From positions 40,592,888 through 40,656,887 of the forward strand of contig OZ020488.1 in NCBI GenBank assembly GCA_963971405.1: a DNA stretch of 64,000 nt, written 5' to 3'. Source of the DNA: Psococerastis gibbosa (Eukaryota > Arthropoda > Insecta > Psocodea > Psocidae). A program made the translations under genes and the position numbers. Positions 24,501 through 33,900 of the stretch are shown piece after piece (the stretch's first letter is position 1; the number at the start of each line of letters is the position of its first letter). The notes beneath the pieces were generated by a model. It was not told the origin of the DNA and ran no database searches. It saw nothing but the letters and a program-made list of their open reading frames with translations.

Positions 24501-25391
24501 TCAGTTTGTTAACTTGAGGCACCGCAAGGGCAGACTCTTTCACCTCGGGGGAAAGGGGAGTTAACTGACAGGGTGGACCTCCTGATTATTGTAGATTCCG
24601 AACCACTTGGGGAACATGGTAGTCACACAATTAAATCGGAGGTGACCAGGACTCGACACACACGTAGACTGACTGGTATAGTCTCAGCGCTTTATCATGT
24701 CCCACCATGTTCCCCTACCAACGCTGTGCACACTACCAAGTTTGCCGCAGTTTGAAACATTCTCTGCTGTAATGGTTTCAACATGGCAAGGCCGTTGGCA
24801 ATTCTTGAAAAAGTCGACATATTGGCTCATGGCAGTCCGCACCTACATCCGCCCGCCTCCCTCGCGAAGCCCATTACAACGATCACCGAACAAGCGGGAG
24901 TCCGGATTACCGAGGCCCTATTGTATTATTTTTAGCAGGAGGAGGTTTGCCGTTTGCTTTATAAACCACTTCAATGTCATTAAAACAGCGCCTCGTTGAC
25001 AATCCATGAGCGGCTAATACACTAAATTGAATTAGAATCGTATCTGGACTAAAATCAACCCTTACTAAACAACAGTTGCAACCAGTTACCCAGGTTCTGC
25101 TCAAACGCACTTTAATCTTGCTTAGCATCCACCCCATTGTTCTCCATATGGAACATTAACATTACTTGCCTAATACATTTCATTCATTCTCTATCCATAG
25201 CCAGTTTAAGTTAGGAAAAGTTGGTACATGCTACGCTCTAAAGCATAAATTACTCGAAGTGAAGGGGAAAAGTAATGAAACTTACCAATAGGATGCTTTG
25301 GCACCAGCTCCACCCTAGCCAAATTAGCTGAATCAAAATTTGATATAAATGTAAATCCTTCGACGGTAATTTCACCGGGGTCACCTTCCAT
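5600..25391 (-). CDS. AGBL5: Cytosolic carboxypeptidase 5 (CCP5/AGBL5-type tubulin deglutamylase), ten coding exons
   Basis: M14-family zinc carboxypeptidase that in animals removes the branch-point glutamate of tubulin polyglutamate chains. Joining ten exons with matching phases gives about 875 aa; vertebrate AGBL5 is close to 886. Residues 1-270 form the CCP N-terminal domain ([35 protein letters not shown]). Zinc ligands are His279 and Glu282 in HPGE and His450 in [10 protein letters not shown]. Substrate-binding NLNR follows HPGE, and the catalytic Glu532 is in [11 protein letters not shown]. All are intact. Residues 376-435 are a Ser-rich insert and 636-875 a Lys/Ser-rich tail with nuclear-signal-like runs. 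The enzyme should be active. Oddity: four decayed tandem copies of the HPGE exon in intron 4. No TATA box identified upstream. Confidence 0.93.
6811..7010 (+). mobile_element. tRNA-derived SINE (family A)
   Basis: Has a pol III B-box-like GGTTCGAGTCCC and the shared body (CTAACTCCGCTAGGTTGGCT ... ACAAAAAGTCAATATTTATT). Related copies or fragments occur near 13965-14067 (minus), 18215-18290, 30037-30110, 31450-31630, 34215-34315, 36587-36660, 40710-40880 and 40918-41080. Confidence 0.65.
7130..7290 (+). repeat. Right-end fragment of the 830-bp repeat
   Basis: Carries the GGACAGACATTTCGTAAAAA block and ends near AAAGCTTTTCTTACACTAGC, a diverged match to the end of the copy at 42633-43482. In CCP5 intron 9. 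Confidence 0.55.
7374..7545 (+). mobile_element. tRNA-like SINE (family B)
   Basis: Starts TTCGATGGCCAGGTGGTAAC, with the shared body GTGCTTGCACTTGTGCGAGT and a tail TCGGATACATTCATTAAATT. Other copies lie at about 11640-11810 (minus), 15457-15610 (plus), 15585-15800 (minus), 33392-33450, 40020-40200 (minus), 47932-48040 and 62040-62220 (minus). Confidence 0.6.
8013..8407. mobile_element. Hairpin MITE with a second MITE inserted at its centre
   Basis: Outer arms GGCGGGGTTTCCACCGGCCT and complement, about 70 bp each. The inner element 8084-8336 has similar arms and is flanked by TTA (8081-8083) and TAA (8337-8339). The outer arms read straight into one another if the inner element is removed. 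Lies in CCP5 intron 9. Confidence 0.8.
8645..8725 (+). mobile_element. tRNA-derived SINE head (family C), not a working tRNA
   Basis: Reads GGGGATTGTGGTCAAGCGGT ... GTGGGTTCGAATCCCGCC: A-box-like and B-box sequences of a tRNA, but the two ends do not pair as an acceptor stem. A related copy lies on the minus strand at 33545-33630, and a weaker tRNA-like block at 57895-57960. Confidence 0.55.
9208..9527. mobile_element. Hairpin MITE, TTG on both flanks
   Basis: Arms GGCGGGGTTTCCACCGACCG and complement; TTG at 9205-9207 and 9528-9530. The inner element is shortened relative to other copies. Same internal block (GATCATTGATCAATTTTAAC on one strand). Confidence 0.7.
9704..10087. mobile_element. 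Hairpin MITE with nested copy, TTA target duplication
   Basis: TTA at 9701-9703 and 10088-10090. The arms are nearly perfect complements over about 60 bp, then a nested inverted repeat. Confidence 0.8.
10815..11219 (+). repeat. Right half of the 830-bp repeat, ending at the donor of CCP5 exon 9
   Basis: Shares the TTTAAAAGAAATCGT..., GACAGACATTTCGTAAAA and CTTTCCTTATACTACGTATA blocks with the copies at 42.6 and 52.2 kb. Its terminal AAATTGGAAAGCAA overlaps the first bases of intron 9. Confidence 0.65.
11222..11407 (-). CDS. AGBL5: CCP5 exon 9
   Basis: Acceptor TTTTTTCAG|ATTGGACGT, donor CAG|GTTAGT, phase 0 at both ends, 62 codons. Encodes [20 protein letters not shown], matching the end of the catalytic domain in AGBL5 ([20 protein letters not shown]). 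Confidence 0.9.
11853..12063 (-). CDS. AGBL5: CCP5 exon 8: catalytic glutamate
   Basis: Acceptor TATTGCAG|GGACAAACG, donor GAG|GTTTGT. Encodes [17 protein letters not shown] and [12 protein letters not shown], with the catalytic Glu of the family. The first base completes the Arg codon left by exon 7. Confidence 0.92.
12735..13175 (+). pseudogene. Penelope-like retroelement fragment (linker plus GIY-YIG-like region)
   Basis: Frames give [19 protein letters not shown] then PLTSAGV, stop, and (shifted) [20 protein letters not shown]. This resembles the region of Penelope-like elements where GVYKIPCxCGxxYIG starts the GIY-YIG endonuclease. Stops and the loss of YIG show decay. In CCP5 intron 7. 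Confidence 0.5.
13190..13620. repeat. Insert between the two Penelope-like pieces; GC-rich CCCCGAAGGGG repeat
   Basis: Contains a twice-repeated CCCCGAAGGGGCGAGCTGC (near 13438 and 13475), unusually GC-rich for this window, next to CTATATATACAAAAATG-type sequence. Family not recognised. Confidence 0.4.
13625..13810 (+). pseudogene. Penelope-like retroelement, C-terminal fragment
   Basis: Open frame [20 protein letters not shown] then [17 protein letters not shown], resembling the conserved end of Penelope-like polyproteins. Probably the same element as 12735-13175, split by the insert. Confidence 0.5.
14290..14512 (+). mobile_element. LINE-type 3' end with AATAAAGACA and (TTTC)n tail
   Basis: Shares AGAGTTTGGAGAGTTTCAGG and CGCCCATATGGAAAATAAAG with 60025-60350; the tail alone recurs at 47470-47530 and, inverted, at 12585-12660 and 41940-42000. 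Ends in a TTTC microsatellite. In CCP5 intron 7. Confidence 0.55.
14555..14757 (-). CDS. AGBL5: CCP5 exon 7: third zinc ligand
   Basis: Acceptor TTCGTTGCAG|AGCACC, donor AAG|GTAAGT. Encodes [20 protein letters not shown] and NFTERNMYL, matching the DLHGHASKRGCFMYGNSF block of AGBL5. It ends after two bases of an Arg codon. Confidence 0.92.
14849..15228. mobile_element. Hairpin MITE with nested copy, in CCP5 intron 6
   Basis: Arms GGCGACCATTCCACCGACCG and complement; TTA on the left and TAA on the right. Only 92 bp from the exon 7 acceptor. Confidence 0.75.
15457..15800. mobile_element. Two family-B SINEs facing each other
   Basis: 15457-15610 on the plus strand and 15585-15800 on the minus strand, with a long T run between the head and the tail of the first. 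Confidence 0.5.
16411..16590 (-). CDS. AGBL5: CCP5 exon 6: Ser-rich insert
   Basis: Acceptor TTAATTGACAG|ACTTGT, donor AAG|GTAAGT, phase 0 at both ends, 60 codons. Polar and Ser-rich ([16 protein letters not shown]). AGBL5 has a disordered insert at the same place. Confidence 0.8.
16876..17190 (-). CDS. AGBL5: CCP5 exon 5: HPGE zinc-binding exon
   Basis: Acceptor TTTTTATAG|ATAATC, donor AAT|GTAAGT, phase 0 at both ends, 105 codons. Encodes [38 protein letters not shown] and [16 protein letters not shown]. It contains two zinc ligands and the substrate-binding Asn-Arg. The tandem copies upstream are derived from this exon and its acceptor. Confidence 0.95.
17269..18062 (-). repeat. Four tandem decayed copies of CCP5 exon 5 plus its acceptor intron
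   Basis: Copies start near 17269, 17483, 17695 and 17911 (period 212-228 bp; source unit near 17041). Each carries a shortened version of the intron end, the HPGE region and the LIPMLNP region. The zinc motif reads YPSE in copy 1, is out of frame after a stop in copy 2, stays HPGE in copy 3, and is HPSE in copy 4. A shared deletion shifts the frame after LLNLLVSR, so none can replace exon 5. Copies 1, 2 and 4 keep an AG at the acceptor; copy 3 has lost it. Confidence 0.9.
18215..20640. other. CCP5 intron 4, distal part: SINE tail and unclassified sequence
   Basis: A family-A SINE tail at 18215-18290, a G run near 18894 and a C run near 20166. The same diverged block occurs in opposite orientations at about 19620-19850 and 20280-20530. 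No coding region supported. Confidence 0.4.
20710..21075 (+). pseudogene. LINE ORF2 C-terminal remnant (SWLKNLRQW type)
   Basis: Broken plus-strand frames encode [20 protein letters not shown] followed by [10 protein letters not shown], the usual C-terminus of an arthropod LINE. Related pieces: 28480-28760 (minus), 37960-38250 (plus), 53565-53725 (minus), 58555-58815 (minus), 60370-60680 (plus). Confidence 0.5.
21767..21959 (-). CDS. AGBL5: CCP5 exon 4
   Basis: Acceptor CTGTTTCAG|GAAAGT, donor AAG|GTTAGT. Encodes [20 protein letters not shown] and [11 protein letters not shown], aligning with the IYYHREILCYSLDGLRVDL block of AGBL5. The first base completes a Leu codon from exon 3. Confidence 0.93.
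23001..23267 (-). CDS. AGBL5: CCP5 exon 3
   Basis: Acceptor TTTCTGTAG|AGAGGG, donor CTT|GTAAGT. Encodes [20 protein letters not shown] then [11 protein letters not shown], matching AGBL5 [20 protein letters not shown]. Phases fit exons 2 and 4. Confidence 0.93.
23345..23600 (-). pseudogene. LINE 3' ORF fragment in CCP5 intron 2
   Basis: The minus strand reads [20 protein letters not shown] and KQAKAQQGL, the typical end of a LINE ORF2 (RWxDDL...AKAHxGL). Confidence 0.6.
23690..23933 (-). CDS. AGBL5: CCP5 exon 2
   Basis: Acceptor TTTCGTTTTAG|TCGTGC, donor TAG|GTAACA. Encodes [20 protein letters not shown] and DLNKQSRMY, matching AGBL5 [20 protein letters not shown]. The Met upstream in this frame (23970) is intronic. 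Confidence 0.93.
24059..24292 (+). pseudogene. LINE ORF2 C-terminal zinc-knuckle-like fragment in CCP5 intron 1
   Basis: Reads [20 protein letters not shown], the Cys-containing end of Jockey/R1-type LINE ORF2 proteins. Intact for 77 codons but not a gene on its own. Confidence 0.6.
25286..25391 (-). CDS. AGBL5: CCP5 exon 1 (start codon)
   Basis: ATG at 25391, donor TTG|GTAAGT. Encodes [20 protein letters not shown], which matches the N-terminus of AGBL5 (GGLLFSSRFDSGNLAHVE). 35 codons plus one base; that base joins the TC of exon 2 to give Val. Confidence 0.93.
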
Positions 25392-26396
25392 TGCCTGGGA
25401 AATCAGTCACAGACTCACAGTGAATGTAATTTTCTCCTTCACAATACCTTTTTACTTGTTCGTCATTTCTCCTTCCTTTCTCAGTGCATTGATGAAGCAG
25501 CAAAAAATGTATCAAAACACGCAGGGGATAGGTATTGCTTGCCCGAGAAACATTCGAAAACTTTTCATCTGTGGAACATTGATAATTTTACTATAATTTG
25601 ACGTTAAAACTTAATTATTTGCTTTAAGTGAAAAATATTTGAAATTTGGGCCCGTCTTTGTTGACAACAACTACTTTTATTTTATCAGCTGATTGATGTT
25701 GGTAGTCGTGGTAGAAAACATGACGCCAAATTTTGAAAAAAAGCGCAATTTTTGGGACTTCAGAAATTATGGAATTTGTTATCCATCATGGGGTTTAAAG
25801 ACTAGAGAGCAAGCTTAAAACCATTGACAGGTTATTTCTTGTTTAAAAAATATTTTGAAAACTCTCCACTAAGCTATGCGGTATTACCGTAGGCTATATT
25901 AATGAAAAACGCAAACACAGCAGCAATATTGGTCAGTTAACTTAAAATTTACCATTAATTTTGTAATATAGTTGGATGTAAAAGTAGGTCTTGGCGTATA
26001 TGGGCTTCTCATGATTCTCAGTGCAGATATTACTAAAACCACTACGGTACCAACAACTGGTACATTGCTTTAGACTATTTTTTAGTATTTCATTTATTTA
26101 TTGTTATTGTGTTATTATTATTGTTATTTATTTTATTGCGCACCTTCCTAACTGCCCAGCCCTAACTGACGACGCAATAGAGGATGATGAGGACGACTTC
26201 GCGGGGATAGCTCGTCTATACTGGTCAGCGCGTCACCAAATGGCTCAGATGCCAAGGGTGGGCGTTGGCTAGTAAGTAAGTAAGTGTCTTAGTTTTTAAA
26301 ATGCTTATCGTTCATATGTTAATGACTCCATACAGATATTCTTTTATACATTCTATTATATTCTAAGACGAAGTAAACTAATGTGAGTTGTGGCGA
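25392..26396. other. Region upstream of CCP5; promoter presumed, no coding sequence
   Basis: AT-rich and without recognised repeats or a convincing core promoter. It must hold the CCP5 transcription start unless there is a further leader exon. Confidence 0.35.
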
Positions 26397-26567
26397 GGCG
26401 GCTATTCCATCTGTCATTTAGGCATCAATATAATATGTCTCTACCATATTATAACTTAATTTATAATAGATAAGTTCAGTATCTACATAATAGTCTTCTT
26501 AAAACAAACATCCCATAAATTTTGGTTGCACAAAAATCATGGATTATTGACAGATGGAATAGCTGCC
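26397..26567. mobile_element. Small hairpin MITE (GGCGGCTATTCCA ends)
   Basis: Terminal arms GGCGGCTATTCCATCTGTCA and complement. Its centre resembles the CTCTACCATATTATAACTTA block found in the elements at 45.1, 55.1 and 63.3 kb. Confidence 0.65.
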
Positions 26568-26779
26568 TAATGATCTACTTGATGATCGGGGCAGCAGAGA
26601 GCGGTTCTTAATCGGTTTGGTTGGTTTTAATCCAACGCCGTCTCGTTCTTCTGCCCGCGACAAGAAGTTAATAGCTAGAGAAGAGCTGGTCGCGACCCCT
26701 ACCGAAAATAGCCTATTATTTTTATGTGGTATAATGTACTTTACATTAATCCTTGGCGCTACGGCCCAGGAAGGGCCTT

Positions 26780-26975
26780 TGCCTGCTCTGTCACATCACA
26801 CCAGCCTGCGCGGTCCTGCGCTCTCTTTCACCAGTCATCGACGCCGACGAGACCCACCTCGACGTCGCCCAGCCATCGCATCCGCGTTGACGTCCACTCG
26901 TCTTCTCCCTTGGGGTGCCTTGTGGAAGGCTGCTCTGTAGTCCTATTGTCTGGCATTCGTTCCATGTGATGCTCA
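26780..26975 (-). pseudogene. LINE ORF2 3' fragment
   Basis: The minus strand carries the same LINE tail as 36186-36470 (MPDNR... KAALHKAPQGE), frameshifted. Confidence 0.5.
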
Positions 26976-27754
26976 TGCCACTTGATGCTGGCTCCCTTTA
27001 TTTCGGCTTAATATTGGTATAATTATCGCGTATAAGCCACTCTCTCGATCTGTCCCTCCCTATAATACACTGTAGCATTAAATGGTACGGTAGGCTATAT
27101 ATCTATAATGGCTAACACTTCACCATTATATACCTACCAAACCATATAATGCTACAATATACACGATATAGTAGCCTATAGTATAGAATTCTCAAAATAG
27201 CCTATATACTGCCAACATCACTTGCATTCAGCAGAAAGCTAGGCTTGATACACAAGCTGCATGAAGGTTAACTGAAATGATCACAAAATACCACAGGGAA
27301 ATTTCCTTCAGACGATGACCCAGAGAAAGAAAGACCTCTACATAATACCAGATTTCAATTACGGGCCAAGGGGGAGTTCATGGGGGTTAAACCCCCCCCC
27401 CCCCCTCCCGAAATGAAATGGCATGATAGAATCGGATTGAGAGGAAAAATAAAAACCACTATTTAATATCCAATGAAATTTCTGAACCCCCCCCCCACAA
27501 AAAAAAAATCCTGGCTACAGCCTTAATTACGGATACCTACGCTTTCAAAAAACATTGGCCCGATACATTTAAATAAATAAATAAATAAGGACTTTTTTGT
27601 TCTAAATTTCCACGAAAAAAAACACAGCATAAAATTCATCTAAACATTGTATTAATGGGAAGTTCTGATTGCGGTATCGCAGGTAACTAAAGGCTCATAG
27701 TACTCGAAGACATTTTCTTATCAAAATCATTAGACTACTGATGGTGGAGATTGG

Positions 27755-27935
27755 TCAGCAAAGGAAGATGAAGGTCGCTGCTGCCATCAGCACGGCCGTC
27801 GTGTGAGATACTGCTTCCGACGATGTGCTCCCCCCTCCTCCTCCCCACGTGGGTTGTCTATGCGTGTAGAAGTCCACCTCGTCGGCAAACTTGTAGGTCG
27901 CCAAGAAGCCCGTACCATCCAGTCTGTCATTTGAC
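27755..27935 (-). CDS. CUB gene, last exon: end of CUB2, Gly-rich spacer, hydrophobic C-terminus
   Basis: Acceptor ATCTGTTTTAG|GTCAAA; phase fits the previous exon (CG|G). Encodes SNDRLDGTGFLATYKFADE, then QPTWGGGGGSTSSEAVSH and the hydrophobic tail to the stop at 27755. Confidence 0.85.
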
Positions 27936-30900
27936 CTAAAACAGATGTATAGATAGGTTGAAAAACTAAAATTGGTTGCATTCTGCCTCAGTCCTCCCTG
28001 CAATAATAATACAAGCGTGAACTGCTCGTTAATTATTCAGAAAATGTTTGTAGCCTAAGGTTTTCTTCATCCACCAGTTCTGCAAAGAAGTGGCTATGCA
28101 ACTGTGTCAACAAGAGTATTTTTCCATATTATTTGCATGTACCATTGCCAAGGGCGGATTTTAAGGGGGGTCAGAGGGTCCGGACCCCCACCCCAAAATA
28201 AATTAACTTACACTAGATAACAATGAGTTTACAGTGGGAATTAAAAATAATTATGTTTTTCAATGATATAATCCACTGAACCTGCCCGCTGACCCCCCTA
28301 AATTGGAAGCAAAATCCGCCCTTGACCATTGCCTGATAATCTATGATATGGGTAGATGTCACTGTAAACTGTTTCAACTCAGAAGAAATTCTGGAAAAAG
28401 AAGACATCGTTCGCAACGCAAAGACCTAAAGAATTCTATGGATTGGGTATGTGGAGCGATTGCCTCAACTTCTTCTTCTTATAATGCCTCTTCTATCGAA
28501 GATTGGTGATCACCATGTCAATTTGGACCTTGGGGACTACTGCTCAGAAAAGGGAAGTCGTGCTCTAGCCAAACCAGGATGTTCTTCTTCTGTCGGGAAG
28601 CCTCTGTCCTTCTTTCTTCCCTTGGATTATTACATGCAGAATGCATTACTTTTCGTTCCTCATCACATGGCCGAAACGATGTTAGTTTCCACAAATTTAA
28701 AATTCTCTATAATGCCCCAACACTCTAAACTAATTATATATAGACCGAGAAAGTAGGGCAGAAGGCGGCAAGGCACGGAACCAATAGGTAGAAAGGAGAA
28801 AGGACATTGCATTAATATCAGAAAATATGGAAACTCATATGAAACATGGAAAGGGCGGGCAATTCGTAACACATTGCACTCCTAAGCCAAAATTATCCCG
28901 ATATTTCTTGAATCTCTATTTCCGAATACCATCAATATACCACCCGACCACGGTAGGATGGCACTTGGAAAACCTTGTTTATTCGAAAACTTGCATTAGG
29001 CGCGTATTACACCGACCGGCTAGAGCTAAATACAAATACGGTAACGTATTTGACGTGACGTGGTAACAGACATTCAAGACTTAGGCGGGGTTTCCACTGA
29101 CCTCGCATTGCAGAATGCAAATGACATTGACGGAAATGTTTGTTTTACTCTATGCCATAGTTAAAATTGATCAATGATCATAGAGTAAAATCACAAACAA
29201 ACAACCTAAAATTAAAAAAATGGCGTCATGGGATATGTTAAGTATAAACATTTTAATAGATTTCTATAAAAAGTAAAATTCAAATTTCCGTCAATGTCAC
29301 TTGCATACTGCAATGCGAGGTCGTCGGAAACCCCGCCTAAGTCTTGAATGTCTGTTACCACGTCACCGTATTTGTATTTAGACCTAGCCGGTCGGTGGAA
29401 TATGCGCCTAAGCGGAACACCCAATTTATTCGATTTTTACAAGTGTTCCAAGTGCTATCCTATCGTGGTCGGGTAGTATATTTTCATTATAGCCTACCTC
29501 AGTCAGTTTACCCAATCTACACAGGGATGCAATGATATTCTAGGTACCGTACCGAAAAGTGACCCTGAAGAATTTCTTGTCCGAAGAGATTGTAAATGAT
29601 TTGAGCTGGCCACAATGTCTGCCGTACTTCCTGTCGGTCGTTACAAAATTAGAAAATTCCACATAGTCACTGGCTGAAATGCTTTCGCATCTGAAATAAA
29701 AAAGAAACATCTCAATCAACATAAAATAGGCCTATAGTAATATAGCGGTGAAGGCTCTCAGTCAATCCATTAGGTAGAACTATGTCTGGGTTAGTGAGCC
29801 GTGGTCGAAATAAAGAATTCACTCCAGACGTTTCGGCCAACCCTGCGGTTTTTCTGGTGTTTGGAGCGGGTCTAGGGGGAACCCAGTGCAGTTTTTTTCA
29901 GTCAGCTTCACGCCAGCCGGCGAGAAAACGACAAGAAATCTTTTGCTAGCCCTTTGGAAAAGACGACGGCAAATCGCGACTGGCCGAATCGTCCGGGCTT
30001 TAGAAGATTTATAGATAGATTAGTGTAGGCTAAACGAAGGCCTTTTAGCCTCAACTCCGCGCTAGGTTGGTTTAGTAATGGAACAAAAGTAATTATTTAT
30101 TATTATTTCATTTAGGATTAATTTCTTTTTCACTTTCATCACAACACTATATTTACAAGTAATTAAACAATCTCGCATTTTTTAGTAGGCCTAGATACGG
30201 TACCGTACCTAACAAAAATAAGACCTTGACATTTTCATTTCTGCAAAATCGATACGATTAGGTAGGCAATTACTATTTAGACGTGAATTCACTAAATTGG
30301 CCATAAAATCTATACTCATTCATTCATAATTTGTTTTTCACTTTCATCACAACACTATTTACAAGTAATTTAACAATCGCAAATTTATTAGTAGATACGG
30401 TACCGTACCTAAGAAAAATAAGACCTTGACATTTTCATTTCTGCAAAATCGATACGATTAGGTAGGCAATTACTTTTTAAACGTGAATTCACTAAATTGG
30501 CCATAAAATCTATACTCATTTTGTAGTAAGTGTACCTACTTGGCTACTTAGGCATCTAATTGTAGGCACTTACAGTATATACTACTTATTTGCACCCATT
30601 AAATTGTACAGCATGCCCGTTGTACAATTGTTTATTTACAACATCAGTCTTACTAAGGCGCCCATTCGACCGACCGGCTAGGGCTATTTACAAAAACGGT
30701 GACGTAGGTGAGTTAGGTGGCGTTTCCACCGACCTCGCATTGCAGAATGCAAATGACATTGACGGAAATTAAAATTTTTCTTTTTATAGAAATCTATTAA
30801 AATGTTTGTACTTAACATATCCCATGACGCCATTTCTTAATTTTAGTTTGTTTGTTTGTGATTTTACTGTATGATCATTGATCAATTTTAACTATGGCAT

Positions 30901-33900
30901 AGAGGAAAATAAACATTTCCGTCAATTCTGCAATGCGAGGTCGATGGAAACCCCGCCTAAGTCTTGAATGTCTGCTACCACGTCACTGTTTTTGTAAATA
31001 GCCCTAGCCGGTCGGTGGAATGGGCGCCTAAGCACTGGGACAACACTGATGAGTTTGATATTACAAGGTAGTTAATTCATTTTATCCCACAATTACTCTC
31101 CAGCGTTGTGCCCGTGTTATAATAAAAAATATAGCATTTTACGAGTATGCTACTACAACAGCTATACAATATTAGGTGCAAACACGCTAATATATTCTTA
31201 ATAGTAACAATTTTGGGCGTATTCCTCATCAACTCAATTAGTGCACGTAAGTAATAATATGGTAGAAAAAATTCCACAGAAAAACTGGTAGAATATTGAT
31301 GTAGTATCAGTCAGCAACATGCGCAACCTTTTCCTCCTACCAATGAAGGTAAGGTACTCAACAGGGTTGGATGGACCCAGGCCAGCTGGAGAGTTACGAA
31401 AATTCCTCATATAATATATATAGGCCTATATAATATATAATACAATTACAAAGGCTTCCACGGCAGCAAGGTTGTTGATTCGAGTCGCACAATACTGTAG
31501 CTATATTTTCTGGACATGTTTTGCAGGGTATTTAAAGCAGGCAGCCCCGGGCCTTCCTAGTTGAGTGTAAGAGATGGCTTTGTAGCCCCGCTAGCTTGGC
31601 TTAGCTAGTAATTTAAAAAAAAGATTGTTATTATTAATTTACTGATGCTCTTAAATAAAATTTGGTTTACATTACAGTTCATTCAGAGTCTCATTTATAA
31701 TATTTTACCCCTTCTTCAATTATTATTAGCCTATTATATGCTGCACGTACATGGGGACACAGTTCCGTAAATTACGTATTTGAGCATCGAATTTAATTAT
31801 TTTCAGGTGATCAATTTCAAGAAAACAAAAAAAGAGGAGGTATTTCCAGGCAGAGCCGAATCATAGGCGGAGCGCCGGTCTTCAACATAACAGAAGCTCC
31901 GTGGCAAGTGGCTGTTCATAGGCGTTCGGAGAATGGTAGCGTTCAAATGTTTATTTGTGGGGGCAGTATTTTGTCAGAGGTGCACGTGCTGACGGCTGCG
32001 CAATGCGTTGACGACGATTATAGGAGGTACTTAGGCGGGTATTCCACATACGTACATCGTCAATGAAAATTATGAAATTGAAGGACATTTCAATTTTACT
32101 CTATGCCATTGTTAAAATTGATCAATGATAAATTGATCGTAGAGTAAAATCACAAACAATGAAACAAACCATCTAAAATTAAAAAATGGCGTCATGGGAT
32201 ATGACAAGTACAACTATTTTAATTGATTTCTCTAAAAAGAAAGCATTTCTGTATAAAAATTATAATGAGGTTTAAATCATAAGGCGACGAAGAAAACAAA
32301 TACAATTTCAAGAAACAAATGCAAACAAATTTCAAAAATTTGGCGCATACGCTTCAATTGAAAATTGTCAATTTTTGAAAAAACAGCATATGGAATGGCC
32401 GTCATCAATGAGAAATTGAAATGTCCTTCAATTTCATAATTTTCATTGACGTTGTACGTATGTGGAATACCCGCCTTATCAATCAATCAACCAATCAGTC
32501 AAAGCTACAAGGATATTTAGATTTGTCTACTAACAATTGACATCCGGAGAACCATAATGAGAACCAATATGATTCACTTGCCGGAAGTACGGTCTCAAAT
32601 AACAATGGCGGATCTACAGGGGGGGGGGGGGTTGAGGGGGTCATGACCCCCATAAATAAGTAAATTCATTAGACAGTAAAAAAAAAGAATAAAACTCAAC
32701 TTTTCAACAACAAAAAAAATTACTTATTAAACGTAGGTACATAAAACTTGTGAAAAATTGCCAAAAAATATTTTTTTTTCTGAGGAACCTTCAGGTATGT
32801 TTTAGATGCAAAATAGAGTACGAATTAGGTTGCTTTCCCAAGAAAGATTTTGGAATAAAGTAAGTAAGTAGTTTGGTAAGTCTCCTGTAAGTAATTTTAT
32901 TATCTAATCGATACTAAATGACTGAAGGCTATTCTATTTTGACCTAACACTACCCATAAAAAAAAGAATGGGCTGGGCTGGTTCCTGGTGGAAAGAGTAA
33001 TTTATTATTAATTGAAAAAAATAAACTCAAACCTCATATTTTTGTTTTACAATTATTGGAAATTCCAGCTTTAACATGCTCTTATATACCTGTTTTAGGG
33101 CAATGGACGAGGATCTTATTTATGTAGCCGTGGAATATGGAGTTGAACAAGTAAATTCGAGTGAACTTATTGATGCGATGGAAATAATCATGCATTCGGA
33201 CTGGGAATACTACAATTATTTGAATGACATAGCCATAATAGGCCTGGAGACTCCTATCACATTTTCGACCAGAGCTCAACCGGTAGTTCTAAGTTTAAAG
33301 ACACCGGTATCTGGTACCAGTGCTATATTTGCAGGCTGGGGGTCTGCGACGGTGAGTACCCATACAAGTCATACAACATGTTTCAGCAGGTCGACTTCCA
33401 TGGCATGGTGGTAGCGTGCTTGTACTTGTGCGAGTCTCTACACGCCATGCGACATTTTCTTGGCATTGAAGTCAAAGAAGGCGGCGCGGCGGCACCAGAT
33501 ATTTAAATATGAACAGGACAAGAGTAAACCGAAATTAAAGGATATGGAATAAACTGGACTTGGCCGGATTCGAACCCATGATTTACGCCTGACCTGGGGC
33601 GTCGTTTTAATCGCTGGACCACAAGCCCCGACAAGAGCAACAAGCCTTGTAATTTCGGTTATATAACGTGGAGGTTACCTCTTCAACCAAAGTCAATTTA
33701 ATGTCAGTGCTATACACGAATTATAGATACTGTTATACCATGTATAATACTGCAATTTCAATGTAACAAGAGCAATAGCCCCATCTCTTCTCTGGCTCAC
33801 TAGTCAGGGGGGGGGGGGTTAGAAATTTCATTGGGTATTACATAGTGGTTTATATTTTTCCTCTCAAAATCCGATTCTATCTAGTATCAAGCCATTTAAT

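Noticed and set aside
26617-26976. 107-aa plus-strand ORF
   Set aside because: Antisense of a LINE ORF2 tail also found at 36186-36470.
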